DNA from: Hyphomicrobiales bacterium
GTDB lineage: Bacteria; Pseudomonadota; Alphaproteobacteria; Rhizobiales; Rhizobiaceae
Reading direction: 5' to 3'
NCBI GenBank assembly: GCA_900468625.1
Contig: UBUL01000027.1
Coordinates: 99,292-163,291 of the forward strand
DNA: 64,000 nt
Translations under genes and position numbers: made by a program
The notes under the pieces: model-generated
The model's input: the letters and a program-made list of their open reading frames with translations, nothing else
Told to the model about the DNA's origin: nothing
Databases searched by the model: none
Shown: positions 43,044 through 52,131 of the stretch, piece after piece
Layout of the letters: every line of letters starts with the position of its first letter
How positions within the stretch are numbered: position 1 is the first letter of the stretch

Positions 43044-44123
43044 GTGAAAGATAACAAGAACGTACCCACGGAGGACTATTCCGGCCCTCTGATGGCGGAT
43101 GTCGCAAGGCTGGCGGGAGTGGCGATCTCCACCGTCAGCCGTGCCCTTGCCAATCCCGGGCGCGTCAACGAGAAGACACGCGCCAAGATCGACGCGGCCG
43201 CCAAGCAACTGGGCTACACGCCCAATGCCATGGCGAGGGGCCTCAGGGTCGGCAAGTCCACTACGGTCATGATCATTCTGCCGGGCTCGCTCTATTACGG
43301 CGTCTCTCAGGTCATTCCCCAGGTCCTGCAGAGCATCAACAAGGCCCTGCTGCAGAATGGCTACAATCTGATGATCGCCAATCTCGGCCGCGACGCGGAA
43401 TCCGAGCGTCATATTCTCGATCTGGCGTTCGGCGGCACCATTCGCGGCGCCATCATCCTTTCCTCGAAGCTGCCCGAAGTCGATGGCCGATCTCTTGCCA
43501 ATGCCGGCTTGCCGATCGTTTCCATGCTGCTCGACATGAGCGACGCCGGCGTGCCGAGCGTCGTGACCAACGATCGCGAGGCGGTGCGGGACGCGACGGC
43601 CGAGATGATCAAGATGGGGCACAGGCGCTTTTTCTATATTGCCGGTCCGCAGGATAATTATCACGATATCGAGCGATATGCCGGTGCGCTGGAAGCGCTA
43701 CACAACGCCGGACTTTCGCTAGATGCGCTGTCGCGATCCGGCGGTAATCTCGACTATCAGAAGGGTTTCGAGATCGGCATTCAGGCTGCCGAAGATTTCG
43801 CGCGCCTCAAGGATCGGCCGACGGCCGTGATCGCCACCAGCGATGACATGGCGATCTCCTTCATAAGCCGCATGCAGAAAGCGGGGCTGCGCATTCCCGA
43901 GGATCTGTCGGTGGTTTCGTTCGATGGCGCACCGGTTTGCGAATTCTGCTTCCCGCCGCTCTCGACCATCGAGCAGCCATTCGAGGAGATGGGACAGGTG
44001 GCCGTGGCGCGTCTGCTCGATGCGATCGGACATGCGAAAAAGGGGCGGGATATGCGTGCTGTCATCCGCAGCAGGCTTATTCTGCGCGAGAGCATCGCTT
44101 CGCCGAAGCCGATTGGTTCATAG
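43044..44123 (+). CDS. LacI-family regulator of the sugar/GMC operon
   Basis: This 359-residue LacI/GalR repressor has a helix-turn-helix near residues 18-40 (MADVARLAGVAISTVSRALA), the hinge YTPNAMARGL and a periplasmic-binding-protein-like core. The GTG at 43044 is chosen because AAGGAA precedes it; an upstream ATG would place operator B inside the coding region. It is divergent from the epimerase-led operon and surely its regulator, given the two operators in the gap. The inducer is presumably the imported sugar or a product. Confidence 0.92.
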   Translation: MKDNKNVPTEDYSGPLMADVARLAGVAISTVSRALANPGRVNEKTRAKIDAAAKQLGYTPNAMARGLRVGKSTTVMIILPGSLYYGVSQVIPQVLQSINKALLQNGYNLMIANLGRDAESERHILDLAFGGTIRGAIILSSKLPEVDGRSLANAGLPIVSMLLDMSDAGVPSVVTNDREAVRDATAEMIKMGHRRFFYIAGPQDNYHDIERYAGALEALHNAGLSLDALSRSGGNLDYQKGFEIGIQAAEDFARLKDRPTAVIATSDDMAISFISRMQKAGLRIPEDLSVVSFDGAPVCEFCFPPLSTIEQPFEEMGQVAVARLLDAIGHAKKGRDMRAVIRSRLILRESIASPKPIGS

Positions 44124-44267
44124 CCTGATGCGATCGGATGGTGGCGTTGGCCGCCTGCACCTGAAGGAAGCGCGGGCGGCAATCTTTATCTGGCTCAGCT
44201 GGCCGATCCGGCAGGGATGGGTGGTGTGGAGTGAACGGATTACATACGGGCGCAGCTGAGAAGGCTA

Positions 44268-44307
44268 TGTAAATCGATTTGCAAAAGCATTTGCAAATCG
44301 ATTTACA
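44268..44307. promoter_or_regulatory. Double LacI operator (40-bp perfect inverted repeat)
   Basis: TGTAAATCGATTTGCAAA and its exact reverse complement are separated by AGCA. Each 18-base arm itself contains the palindrome AAATCGATTT, so the element holds two LacI-type sites with centres 24 bases apart. It ends 18 bases before the downstream LacI gene and probably covers its promoter. Confidence 0.8.
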
Positions 44308-44325
44308 ATGTCATAGCGTGACCCT

Positions 44326-45330
44326 ATGACCACGATCGCCAAAGTTGCCAAGCGTGCCGGAGTTTCACCGACCACAGTGTCGCATGTCCTCAATCATGCC
44401 GACCGCGTCTCGGCGGATATGCGCAGGCGCGTCGAGGAAGCGATCGCCGAGCTGGGTTATGTGCCGAACCCGTTCGCACAGAGTCTCAGGACCGGCCGCA
44501 CCAATCTCGTTGCCATGCTGATCCCGGATATCCGCAACCCCTTCTACCCGGAGATGGTACAGGCGGCGCAATCCGACCTCGAAGCGATCGGGATCGATCT
44601 CCTGGTTTTCAATACCGATGTACCGGGCGGCCATTCCCAGGAGCACGGTACGCACTACCTCCGCCAGATCCGCAGCCGTCGCATCGACGGCCTCATCGTC
44701 GGAGATTTCGCACTGCATGGCATGCACGATGCCTTGCTCGAAATCGATCTGCCGACCGTATTCATCGGCGACCTGCCGAACCGGGCGGTCGACAGCGTCA
44801 AGATCGATGATTTCGGTGGCGGCCGTCAGATGGGAGCTTATCTGGCCCAGAAAGGTCACCGCCGGATCGCACATCTGACCGGACCGTCCTTTTTTGCCGA
44901 AGCCATGGCGCGCGCCGCCGGTTTCGAGCAGGGCCTGCGCGACAACGGCGTCGAGCCGATCGCCGAATTGCGACGTGAGGGAAGCTATCTCGGCCCGTCA
45001 GGGGAAGAGGCCGTCGATTGGCTTCTGGCGAATTATCGGAACGATCTGCCGTCCGTAATCTTCTTCGGAAACTACCTGATGGCGGCAGGCGCGCTTGCCG
45101 CCTTCTTCGATCGCGGCATCAGCGTGCCTGATGATATCGGCATTGCCGTCTTCGGCGATCAGCCGCAGCTCGAATATGTCAGGCCGCGGATCACAAGGGT
45201 CGGCAACACGCCGTCGCTGCTTGCCCATCGCGCAACCGAGATGCTGCTGGAGAGGCTTTCGGGAGCTTATGCAGGACCCGCGCGTTCGGACGTGATCCCC
45301 TGCAATCTGCACGTCTTCGATACCGCATGA
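44326..45330 (+). CDS. LacI-family regulator of the GH172 operon
   Basis: This 334-residue LacI/GalR repressor has a helix-turn-helix at residues 3-24 (IAKVAKRAGVSPTTVSHVLN) and the hinge YVPNPFAQSL. It is the first gene of a plus-strand unit with the binding protein, two permeases and a glycosidase, so the palindrome just upstream should give autoregulated control of the whole group. The start has no strong ribosome site (GCGTGACCCT), which may keep repressor levels low. The inducer is unknown. Confidence 0.92.
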   Translation: MTTIAKVAKRAGVSPTTVSHVLNHADRVSADMRRRVEEAIAELGYVPNPFAQSLRTGRTNLVAMLIPDIRNPFYPEMVQAAQSDLEAIGIDLLVFNTDVPGGHSQEHGTHYLRQIRSRRIDGLIVGDFALHGMHDALLEIDLPTVFIGDLPNRAVDSVKIDDFGGGRQMGAYLAQKGHRRIAHLTGPSFFAEAMARAAGFEQGLRDNGVEPIAELRREGSYLGPSGEEAVDWLLANYRNDLPSVIFFGNYLMAAGALAAFFDRGISVPDDIGIAVFGDQPQLEYVRPRITRVGNTPSLLAHRATEMLLERLSGAYAGPARSDVIPCNLHVFDTA

Positions 45331-45392
45331 AGTGAGGCTCCGTCACCCGGGAGGAGTGTGGTGGCGGCAATATTGAAAAATGGGAGGAAGTC

Positions 45393-46742
45393 ATGACTGG
45401 TAAGGATAAATTCGTCACCGCAACCCGTCGCAGCCTGCTCAAGGGCGGAGCGGTCCTCGCCGCCGGTGCCGCGGTCGGATTGAGCGGATTTCCCTATATA
45501 TCGCGCATGGCCGTGCGGGCGCAGAGCGCGCCGCTGAAGTTCTGGCAGTTCTACGCGCCGGGCGGCCCGGTCCAGAGCCAGATCGACTGGTTCGAAAAGG
45601 CGGTCGCGGCCTGGAACGATAGCCATCCGCAGAAGATCGAGCTCGAATATGTGCCGAACGCGGAATACATCAACGGGCCGAAGCTTGCGACCGCATTCGC
45701 CTCCGGCGAGGGGCCGGATATCTTTCTCATCTCGCCAGGTGATTTCCTGCGCTATTACAATGGCGGTGTCCTGCAGGACCTGACGCCTCATATCGACGCC
45801 AAGGAGGATTTCCCCGAGAGCGTGATCGCCAACCGCATGGTTGACGGCAAGATCTACGGCATTCCGATGGAAGTCGAGCCTATGGCCATGTACTATTCGG
45901 TCAAGGCTTTCGAAGAGGCGAAGCTGAACGAGAACGATGTCCCCAAGACCTGGGACGACCTGCTCGAGCTCGCCAAGAAGCTGACGACGCCGAAGCGCTT
46001 TGGCGTCTTGTTCGAGACCCAACCGGGCTATTACCAGAATTTCACCTGGTATCCTTTCCTCTGGCAGGGCGGCGGCGAATTCCAGGGCAAGGACGGCAAG
46101 AGCGCCTTCGATTCACCCGCCACGGTTCAGGCGCTGAAGTTCTGGCAGGATGCCATCAATTCAGGCGCTGCCCCGCGCCAGGTCATGGGCAGCGGGGCGA
46201 ACGACACGGTCGCCAACCTTGCCTCGGGCTATTGCGCCATCCAGAACGTCGGCATCTGGGGCATCTCGCAATTGCAGAGCAATGCCAAGGATTTCAAATA
46301 TGGCGTCTTCCGCCTGCCGACACCGCCAAACGGCAAATACGTGACCGTCGGCGGCGGCTGGGCCTTCGTCGCCAATGCCAAGGGCAAGAACCCGGATGCG
46401 GCGGCGCAATTCTGCGCCTGGGCGCTGGCATCCAAGGACAAAGGCTCCGTACAGCGCGTCGCCGATTGGTGCACCAAGGGCAAGTCGGACATGCCGCCGC
46501 GCGAAAGCGCCCTTGCCGCCGGCGGCGATGCCTTCAATACCGGAATGATCGGCAAGTTCGCCTCCGATGTCTATCCCGGCACCCGCGCCGAACCGCGCCT
46601 GCCTCCGGAAGTTTATAAGATCATCTCGGACGCGATCCAGCAGACCCAGCTCGGGGGCGCCGATCCACAAGCGACGGCAACATCCGCCTCGCAGCAGCTC
46701 GATGCGTTTCTCGGCTCTTACAGCGGCGCACCCATTCTCTAG
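45393..46742 (+). CDS. Sugar-binding protein with Tat-type signal
   Basis: This 449-residue family 1 extracellular binding protein has a twin-arginine-type N-terminus (RRSLLKGG followed by a mild hydrophobic stretch, cleavage near VRAQS), suggesting folded export. The mature part has sugar-binding features (PKLATAFASGEGPDIFLIS, YPFLWQGGGEF). GGAGGAAGTC precedes the ATG. It follows the LacI gene by 62 bases and supplies the permeases downstream. The substrate is probably an oligosaccharide cleaved by the GH172 enzyme. Confidence 0.9.
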   Translation: MTGKDKFVTATRRSLLKGGAVLAAGAAVGLSGFPYISRMAVRAQSAPLKFWQFYAPGGPVQSQIDWFEKAVAAWNDSHPQKIELEYVPNAEYINGPKLATAFASGEGPDIFLISPGDFLRYYNGGVLQDLTPHIDAKEDFPESVIANRMVDGKIYGIPMEVEPMAMYYSVKAFEEAKLNENDVPKTWDDLLELAKKLTTPKRFGVLFETQPGYYQNFTWYPFLWQGGGEFQGKDGKSAFDSPATVQALKFWQDAINSGAAPRQVMGSGANDTVANLASGYCAIQNVGIWGISQLQSNAKDFKYGVFRLPTPPNGKYVTVGGGWAFVANAKGKNPDAAAQFCAWALASKDKGSVQRVADWCTKGKSDMPPRESALAAGGDAFNTGMIGKFASDVYPGTRAEPRLPPEVYKIISDAIQQTQLGGADPQATATSASQQLDAFLGSYSGAPIL

Positions 46743-46804
46743 GAAGAACCGTCGGCCGCTTCGGTACTAGCCGGAACTGTCGGCTCTCTTTTTGGGACGA
46801 GATC

Positions 46805-47749
46805 ATGACGACAAGTGCAGATGCGACGACACTCCATGCGGATGGCAGACGGAAAGGCCTTTCGGCTCGGCATCGAGAATGGATCGCAGGCTACCTCTTC
46901 GTGCTGCCCGATGCGCTCGGCCTCTTCCTCTTTCTCGGCGTGCCCATGCTTCTGTCGCTCGTGCTGAGCGTCTACGAAGTCGACGGCTTCGGCGGTTACA
47001 ATTTCGTCGGAGCCAAGAACTATGTCCGCATGTGGCATGATCCCCTGTTCTGGAAAGGGGCGAGGGTAACCGCACTTTATGCCGTCATGCTCGTGCCGTC
47101 GCTCTATGTCACGGGCCTGGGGGTGGCGCTTCTCGTGCAGCAGACCAATCGCTTCAACGCGGTCATCCGCTCGATGTTCTTTGCACCCAACATGGTGAGC
47201 CTCGTTGTCGTCGCCCTCGTCTGGCAGTTCATGGTGATCGACAAGATCGGTGTCGTCGGCCAGACGATGGCCGGCCTCGGCCTTCCTACGATCTCCTTCC
47301 TTGGCGATCCGAACTTCGCGCTGATCACCGTGGTTCTCGTCAGCCTCTGGTTCCTGATGGGCTTCTATATGCTGATCTTCCTCGGTGGCCTGCAGGATAT
47401 ACCGAAAGAATATTACGAGGCAGCGATGATCGATGGCGCCGGTCCGGTCAAGCGTTTCCGCTATATCACGCTGCCGCTGCTGAAACCCACCAGCTTCTTC
47501 GTTTTCATGGTTTCAATGGTGGCAGCCGTTGCCGGCGCCCAGGCCTTCGACATCATCTATGTTATGACCAAGGGTGGGCCGGCCAATTCGACGGCGGTGC
47601 TGATCGTCTACATCTATCAGCAGGCCTTCTCCTTCGGCGCCTTCGGCTATGCAGCCGCAATGTCGTCGATCCTGGTCGTCGCGCTCATGATTGTCACGGC
47701 GGTCTTCTTCGTCGTGACACGCGGAGGACGTTTCGACCATGCGGAATGA
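46805..47749 (+). CDS. Sugar ABC permease (MalF-like)
   Basis: This 314-residue inner-membrane permease has six membrane segments and the EAA loop KEYYEAAMIDGAGPVKRFRY. It pairs with the next permease, whose start lies inside its last codons. GGGACGA precedes the ATG. No ATPase gene follows in this unit. Confidence 0.92.
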   Translation: MTTSADATTLHADGRRKGLSARHREWIAGYLFVLPDALGLFLFLGVPMLLSLVLSVYEVDGFGGYNFVGAKNYVRMWHDPLFWKGARVTALYAVMLVPSLYVTGLGVALLVQQTNRFNAVIRSMFFAPNMVSLVVVALVWQFMVIDKIGVVGQTMAGLGLPTISFLGDPNFALITVVLVSLWFLMGFYMLIFLGGLQDIPKEYYEAAMIDGAGPVKRFRYITLPLLKPTSFFVFMVSMVAAVAGAQAFDIIYVMTKGGPANSTAVLIVYIYQQAFSFGAFGYAAAMSSILVVALMIVTAVFFVVTRGGRFDHAE

Positions 47750-48587
47750 TGCTTCCAATGCCTATTTTTCGCGATCGCAGGTCACGCTGGTGCGCTGCCT
47801 GTGGATGTTGATCTCAGCCATACTGGCGTTGATGACGCTGTTTCCGCTGCTCTGGATGCTGTCGATAGCCTTCAAGCCGGCAGCCGAATCGTTCTCATCG
47901 AACCTTATTCCGGAATCGCCGACGCTCGACAATTTCATCTATGTGCTGACCGGCGTGCCCTTCATCCGCTACATGCTGAACAGCTTCTTCGTCTCAGCAA
48001 CGGTGACGATGGTCGCGCTGTTCTTCCACACCATGGCGGGCTATGCGCTCGCGCGCCTGCGCTTCCCCGGGCGCGAGGTCATCTTCCTGGCCATTTTCTC
48101 GACCTTCCTCGTCTCGCTGCCTGTCGTCATTGTGCCGTTGTTCATCATTGTCAAGGCGATGGGCATGATCAATTCCTATGCGGGCCTGATCGTTCCTGCA
48201 ATCTTCAATGCCTTCGGTATCTTCCTGCTGCGGCAATATTATCTCTCCCTGCCGCGTGAGATCGAGGAGGCAGCGGTGATCGACGGCGCGGGTTACTGGC
48301 GCATCTATTGGAGCATCATCTTACCCTTGAGCCGGCCGATCATGTCGGCGCTTGCCATCCTGTTCTTCCTCGCCAACTGGAACTCCTTCCTGTGGCCGCT
48401 CACCATCACCTCCAATCCCAATCTCTGGATGGTGCAGGTCGGCATCGCCAACTTCAAAAGCCAGTATTCGGCGTCCTGGAACTACATGATGGCGGCCTCT
48501 ACCATCGTCGCCATTCCCACTCTCATCCTCTTCGTGATTTTCCAGCGGCAGATCATGGATTCGCTGAAGACCAGCGGCCTGAAATAG
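47739..48587 (+). CDS. Sugar ABC permease (MalG-like)
   Basis: This 282-residue permease has six membrane segments and the EAA loop REIEEAAVIDGAGYWRIYWS. It overlaps the previous gene by 11 bases, which implies coupled translation and equal amounts. The next gene encodes a glycosidase rather than an ATPase, so energy coupling must come from an ATPase encoded elsewhere. Confidence 0.92.
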   Translation: MRNDASNAYFSRSQVTLVRCLWMLISAILALMTLFPLLWMLSIAFKPAAESFSSNLIPESPTLDNFIYVLTGVPFIRYMLNSFFVSATVTMVALFFHTMAGYALARLRFPGREVIFLAIFSTFLVSLPVVIVPLFIIVKAMGMINSYAGLIVPAIFNAFGIFLLRQYYLSLPREIEEAAVIDGAGYWRIYWSIILPLSRPIMSALAILFFLANWNSFLWPLTITSNPNLWMVQVGIANFKSQYSASWNYMMAASTIVAIPTLILFVIFQRQIMDSLKTSGLK

Positions 48588-48615
48588 CCGGTTTCATTCA
48601 AGACAGGAGACATTC

Positions 48616-49812
48616 ATGAGCAATCTCGGCCTTTCACCCCTGCGCGGGCTTGCGAAACTGCGCGAAGCAAAGACGCGCCGCTTTTCGAGCTACGACCGCA
48701 CCGGTGGCAACGACGATCGCTTCCATATCGAACCGGGAAAGACGGAGGTCATTGCCGAACATTCGGGAGCCGGCATCGTCACCCATATATGGGCGACGCT
48801 TGCCTGTGAGAGCGAGAATTTCCTGCGCAAGATCGTGCTGCGCGCCTATTGGGATGGCGAGGCGCAACCGAGCATCGAAGCGCCGATCGGCGATTTCTTC
48901 GGCATGGGCCATGGCCGCACCGCAAACTATGCCAGCCTGCCGATGCAGGCGAGCCCGGAGGACGGCAAGGCGTTCAACTGCTATTTCCCGATGCCCTTCG
49001 GTTCGCACATGAGGCTGACGATCACGAACGAGGCCGAGCACGACCTGCTCTTCTACTATTATGTCGATCTCGAACTGCATCAAGAGCTCGAAGAGGGCAT
49101 GGGGCGCCTCCACGCGCAGTATCGCCAGTCGCAGCCCCAGGGCATGAGCGACGCAGGCCTCACCAACGAGGAATATCTCTTCGGCGGTGAGAATGTCGAC
49201 GGCAGGGAAAACTATACCATCCTGGAGGCGGTAGGGCACGGCCACTATGTCGGCGTCCTCTACAGCGTCTATTCGCGCCGCCGCTCCGATGTCTGGGACT
49301 GGTACGGCGAGGGCGATGACATGATCTTCATCGACGGCGAGCAGGGACTTTCGGTGCCGGACACGGTGCGCAAGCCCGACCCGCGCATCGGGCCGAAGGC
49401 AGAGCTGATCGAGCCCCGGCCCGAATCTACGCCCGGCGTCAACGATGCCTGGCCGCCGACGCTGCACGGCACGGGAACGGAAGATTATTTCAACACGGCC
49501 TGGTGCCCGACCCAGGAATATAGCGCTCCTTATCACGGCATCGTCGCCGCGGGAGGTCCGAACTGGACCGAGCCCGTCACGCTCTACCGCTGGCACATCG
49601 AGGACCCGGCGATCTTTCAGAAGCACATCCGGGTGACGATCGAGCACGGTCACGCCAACCGCCGTTCCGACGACATTTCCTCGGTTGCCTTCTGGTATCA
49701 GGCCGAACCGCACAAGCCGTTCGGCGCTTTTCCCAGCGTTACCGAACGTGTGCCAACTTTTCGCCGGCCGTTCAAGGAAATGGAAATTGCAATCAAGAAG
49801 GCGAGAGGATGA
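48616..49812 (+). CDS. GH172 (DUF2961) glycoside hydrolase
   Basis: This 398-residue protein of the DUF2961 family is now grouped as GH172, whose studied members act on alpha-fructofuranosides, difructose anhydrides or arabinofuranosides. The conserved EGDDMIFIDGE and GTGTEDYF segments are present, and Glu242 and Glu289 are the likely catalytic carboxylates by analogy. No signal peptide is seen, so it acts on imported substrate. GGAG lies 6 bases before the ATG. As last gene of the LacI unit it points to a furanoside oligosaccharide as cargo. Confidence 0.85.
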   Translation: MSNLGLSPLRGLAKLREAKTRRFSSYDRTGGNDDRFHIEPGKTEVIAEHSGAGIVTHIWATLACESENFLRKIVLRAYWDGEAQPSIEAPIGDFFGMGHGRTANYASLPMQASPEDGKAFNCYFPMPFGSHMRLTITNEAEHDLLFYYYVDLELHQELEEGMGRLHAQYRQSQPQGMSDAGLTNEEYLFGGENVDGRENYTILEAVGHGHYVGVLYSVYSRRRSDVWDWYGEGDDMIFIDGEQGLSVPDTVRKPDPRIGPKAELIEPRPESTPGVNDAWPPTLHGTGTEDYFNTAWCPTQEYSAPYHGIVAAGGPNWTEPVTLYRWHIEDPAIFQKHIRVTIEHGHANRRSDDISSVAFWYQAEPHKPFGAFPSVTERVPTFRRPFKEMEIAIKKARG

Positions 49813-49906
49813 AGGCGAAGGTCTCTTTGCTGCATCTCGAAGATAGCGATATGAAGTTTATGACAATTCCCATTCTGAACCTTGATTTTGCGCAGATACG
49901 CCCCTG

Positions 49907-49930
49907 AAAAGGGTCACAAGTGACCTTTTT
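49907..49930. promoter_or_regulatory. Operator-like palindrome of the toxin-antitoxin pair
   Basis: AAAAGG-gTCAC and GTGACC-TTTTT form an inverted repeat with core GGTCAC-AA-GTGACC, ending 10 bases before the antitoxin start. This is a typical place for autorepression by an antitoxin/toxin complex. Confidence 0.65.
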
Positions 49931-49940
49931 GAGGCTTGCC

Positions 49941-50207
49941 ATGACAACGATCAGTTTAAAGGATGCCAAAGCGTCGTTTTCCCATGTCGTCGATCAGGCC
50001 GCGGCCGGCGAGTTCGTGACCATTACGCGCCACGGGCGCGCTGCGGCCGTTGTTGTCAGTGTGAAGGCGGCCGAGGAGGCAAAAAAAACGATCCGTAAGG
50101 GCCGTCCAAGCCTGGTTCAATATCTGAAGACCTTTCCGGTTGATCCCGATCTTGCCGACGAGGTTTTCTCCAGGAACCCCGCTCCCTCTCGTGAGGTCGA
50201 TTTGTGA
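49941..50207 (+). CDS. Phd/YefM-family antitoxin
   Basis: This 88-residue antitoxin has an N-terminal Phd/YefM DNA-binding fold (TTISLKDAKASFSHVVDQA, then FVTITRHGRAAAVVVS) and a flexible charged C-terminal tail that would wrap the toxin. GAGG lies before the ATG. The stop overlaps the toxin start as GTGA, so the two are co-translated. It neutralises the PIN toxin and probably represses its own promoter with it. Confidence 0.92.
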   Translation: MTTISLKDAKASFSHVVDQAAAGEFVTITRHGRAAAVVVSVKAAEEAKKTIRKGRPSLVQYLKTFPVDPDLADEVFSRNPAPSREVDL

Positions 50208-50647
50208 GTTTTCTTCTCGACACCAACGCGGTCTCCATGTTCGCCCCGTCCAAAGCGAGTGCGTCGAACACTTTTGCCGAATGGGTGGATGAACAGGACC
50301 GGCAGGACGCAATCTACCTTTCGGCGCAGACGATCCATGAGATCGAGAAAGGTGTCCGGTTGTTGGAAGCAAGAGGTGCGAAGGCAAAGGCCGCCGGGAT
50401 TCATACCTGGCTGCGAGGATTGATTGCCGGATACGGTGATCATATCTTGCCGGTCGATAAGGACGTTGCTCTTGAATCGGGCAGGCTGGAGGCCAAAGCC
50501 GTCGGCGCGGGACACAACCCTGGCGCGGCAGACGCTATCATCGCGGGAACGGCAAGCATACATAAGCTCACCATAATTTCCGCCAATCTCAAACACTTTC
50601 AGCCGTTCGGCGTAACCGTCAAGTCACCGGATCAGGTGGGGCGCTGA
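50204..50647 (+). CDS. PIN-domain (VapC-like) ribonuclease toxin
   Basis: This 147-residue PIN domain has conserved acidic positions: Asp6 in LLDTN, Glu46 or Glu48 in HEIEKG and Asp110 in GAADAIIAG. The fourth position carries Asn (SANLKHF) as in many VapC proteins. It is expected to cut tRNA or rRNA when released from the antitoxin. The GTG start is fixed by the 4-base overlap. Pairing of a Phd-type antitoxin with a PIN toxin is common. Confidence 0.92.
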   Translation: MSFLLDTNAVSMFAPSKASASNTFAEWVDEQDRQDAIYLSAQTIHEIEKGVRLLEARGAKAKAAGIHTWLRGLIAGYGDHILPVDKDVALESGRLEAKAVGAGHNPGAADAIIAGTASIHKLTIISANLKHFQPFGVTVKSPDQVGR

Positions 50648-50693
50648 CGCCGTCTCGACAGAATGTTTCGCGCCTTTGCCGCCGCGGCAATGA

Positions 50694-51461
50694 TCAGATG
50701 GCGGTAAAGCCGTTGTCGACGAAGAGATGGATGCCGTTGACGAAGTTGGACTCGTCCGAGGCCAGATAAAGGGCGGCACGGGCCACATCCTCGGGCTCGC
50801 CGATCCGGCCCTGCTGCGCGGCGATGGCCGCATCCGAGACGTCGACGCCAAGGGCTTGCAGCTCGGCCACTTCGCGCAGTCCATGCGGCGTGCGGATGAA
50901 GCCGGGGCAGACGGCATTGCAGCGGATATTGCGATCGCGGAACTCGATGGCGATCGCGCGGGCAAACATGTGCACCGCCCCCTTCGTCGTGTCGTAGAGC
51001 ACTTCCATCGGCGTTGCGGCAACCGCCGAGATCGATGAGGTGCAGACGATGGAGCCGCCGCCGGCGGCGATCATGCCCGGCAGTACGGCCTTGGTCATCA
51101 GGAACATCGAGCGGACGTTGACGCCGTGGAGCCATTCCCATTCCTCGAGCGTCGTTTCGAGAAACGGCTTGATGACGATGGTGCCGGCATGATTGAAGAG
51201 TACGGTCACCGCCCCGAAGCGGTCTTCGATGCTTTTGACCGCCGAATTGACGGCCGCCTCGTTCGAAACATCGGCAACCCAATGGTCGGCAATGCCGCCG
51301 GCGTCGCGGATCTCACGCACGGTCTCAGCCGCCGCATCGCCGTTTCTGTCGACGATCGCAACCTTTGCCCCTTCAGCTGCAAACAGGCGTGAGGCCGCTC
51401 CACCCATGCCGGTGGCGCCGCCTGAAATGATGGCAATCTTGCCCTTGAGCCTGTCCGTCAT
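50694..51461 (-). CDS. Short-chain dehydrogenase/reductase
   Basis: This 255-residue classical SDR has SGGATGMG at residues 13-20, NHAG at 90-93 and catalytic Ser143, Tyr156 and Lys160 (YDTTK). The start at 51461 has GGGAATGC upstream; the longer frame is not supported. It stands alone, convergent with the toxin gene, with decayed DNA upstream. It could belong to sugar or 3-oxoacyl metabolism; the substrate cannot be told. Confidence 0.88.
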   Translation of the reverse strand: MTDRLKGKIAIISGGATGMGGAASRLFAAEGAKVAIVDRNGDAAAETVREIRDAGGIADHWVADVSNEAAVNSAVKSIEDRFGAVTVLFNHAGTIVIKPFLETTLEEWEWLHGVNVRSMFLMTKAVLPGMIAAGGGSIVCTSSISAVAATPMEVLYDTTKGAVHMFARAIAIEFRDRNIRCNAVCPGFIRTPHGLREVAELQALGVDVSDAAIAAQQGRIGEPEDVARAALYLASDESNFVNGIHLFVDNGFTAI

Positions 51462-52131
51462 GCATTCCCTCATCTGCCGCGCGCCCAAGATCGACGCGAA
51501 TGCGGTCTTTCGACACGGTTGTTCAAAGCCTCCGACCCCGCCGAGGCTATTGCGGAAGATGCGCTTGGTTCTTCTGCGAGGCAAGAACAATCAAGGAGAC
51601 GGATTCCGGATTTCCCCTCATCGCAGGTAGTGAATATGCGGGCGGCAGTGGTGGGTAGAGGTCCCGGCCCTGCCTCGACGGAAAAGACGTGTCTCAGCAG
51701 ATTTTCGGTCAGCACGTCTTGCCGTGTGCCGGAGGCGACGATTCTGTCCTGCTGCAGGACGATCACAAGTTTTAAGATTGGAGGTGCTCCAAGCACCCTC
51801 GCTGACCTTCGGACGGCACGACGTCGTTTTGCGATCAGAGCAGAAGCCGCGCAGTCTCGCCCTGCCGTGTCAGGCATTCTACTGCTTGCTTATCGAACGA
51901 TACAAACGTTTCTCCTGCCTAGGTGCTGCAGCAAATCCCGCTTTAGCGTGACTTGCCCTTGTTTTGGCAGTGACGTCATACGAAATTCCTCTTCTGAGGA
52001 CATTCTAAATAGTAATTGAAAAGATCATTACCATCAAGCCAAGTCGATATGGTCGTGTGCGCCGATCTTAAGGCACAAGCGGTTTTCGAAAGCCACATCG
52101 TTCCGACAAAGGTCTCCACTCTTCTGTAAGA
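51462..52131. other. Decayed intergenic region
   Basis: These 670 bases have no intact gene. The left part keeps a fragment of a siderophore transporter ATPase. The right part (from about 51950) is clearly more AT-rich than its surroundings and shows no gene or clear hairpin. The region looks like the scar of a deleted iron-uptake locus. Confidence 0.5.
51605..51785 (-). pseudogene. Fragment of an iron-siderophore ABC ATPase (FecE/FhuC-like C-terminus)
   Basis: The minus-strand frame encodes ILKLVIVLQQDRIVASG followed by TRQDVLTENLLRHVFSVEAG. This matches the C-terminal end of FecE/FhuC-type ATPases, where a drug-like ILLxDGRIVAxG strand precedes a TPxxVLTEELLxxVFGVE helix. The Walker and signature motifs are absent, so only about 55 codons remain. 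No other transporter gene is nearby. Confidence 0.55.
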
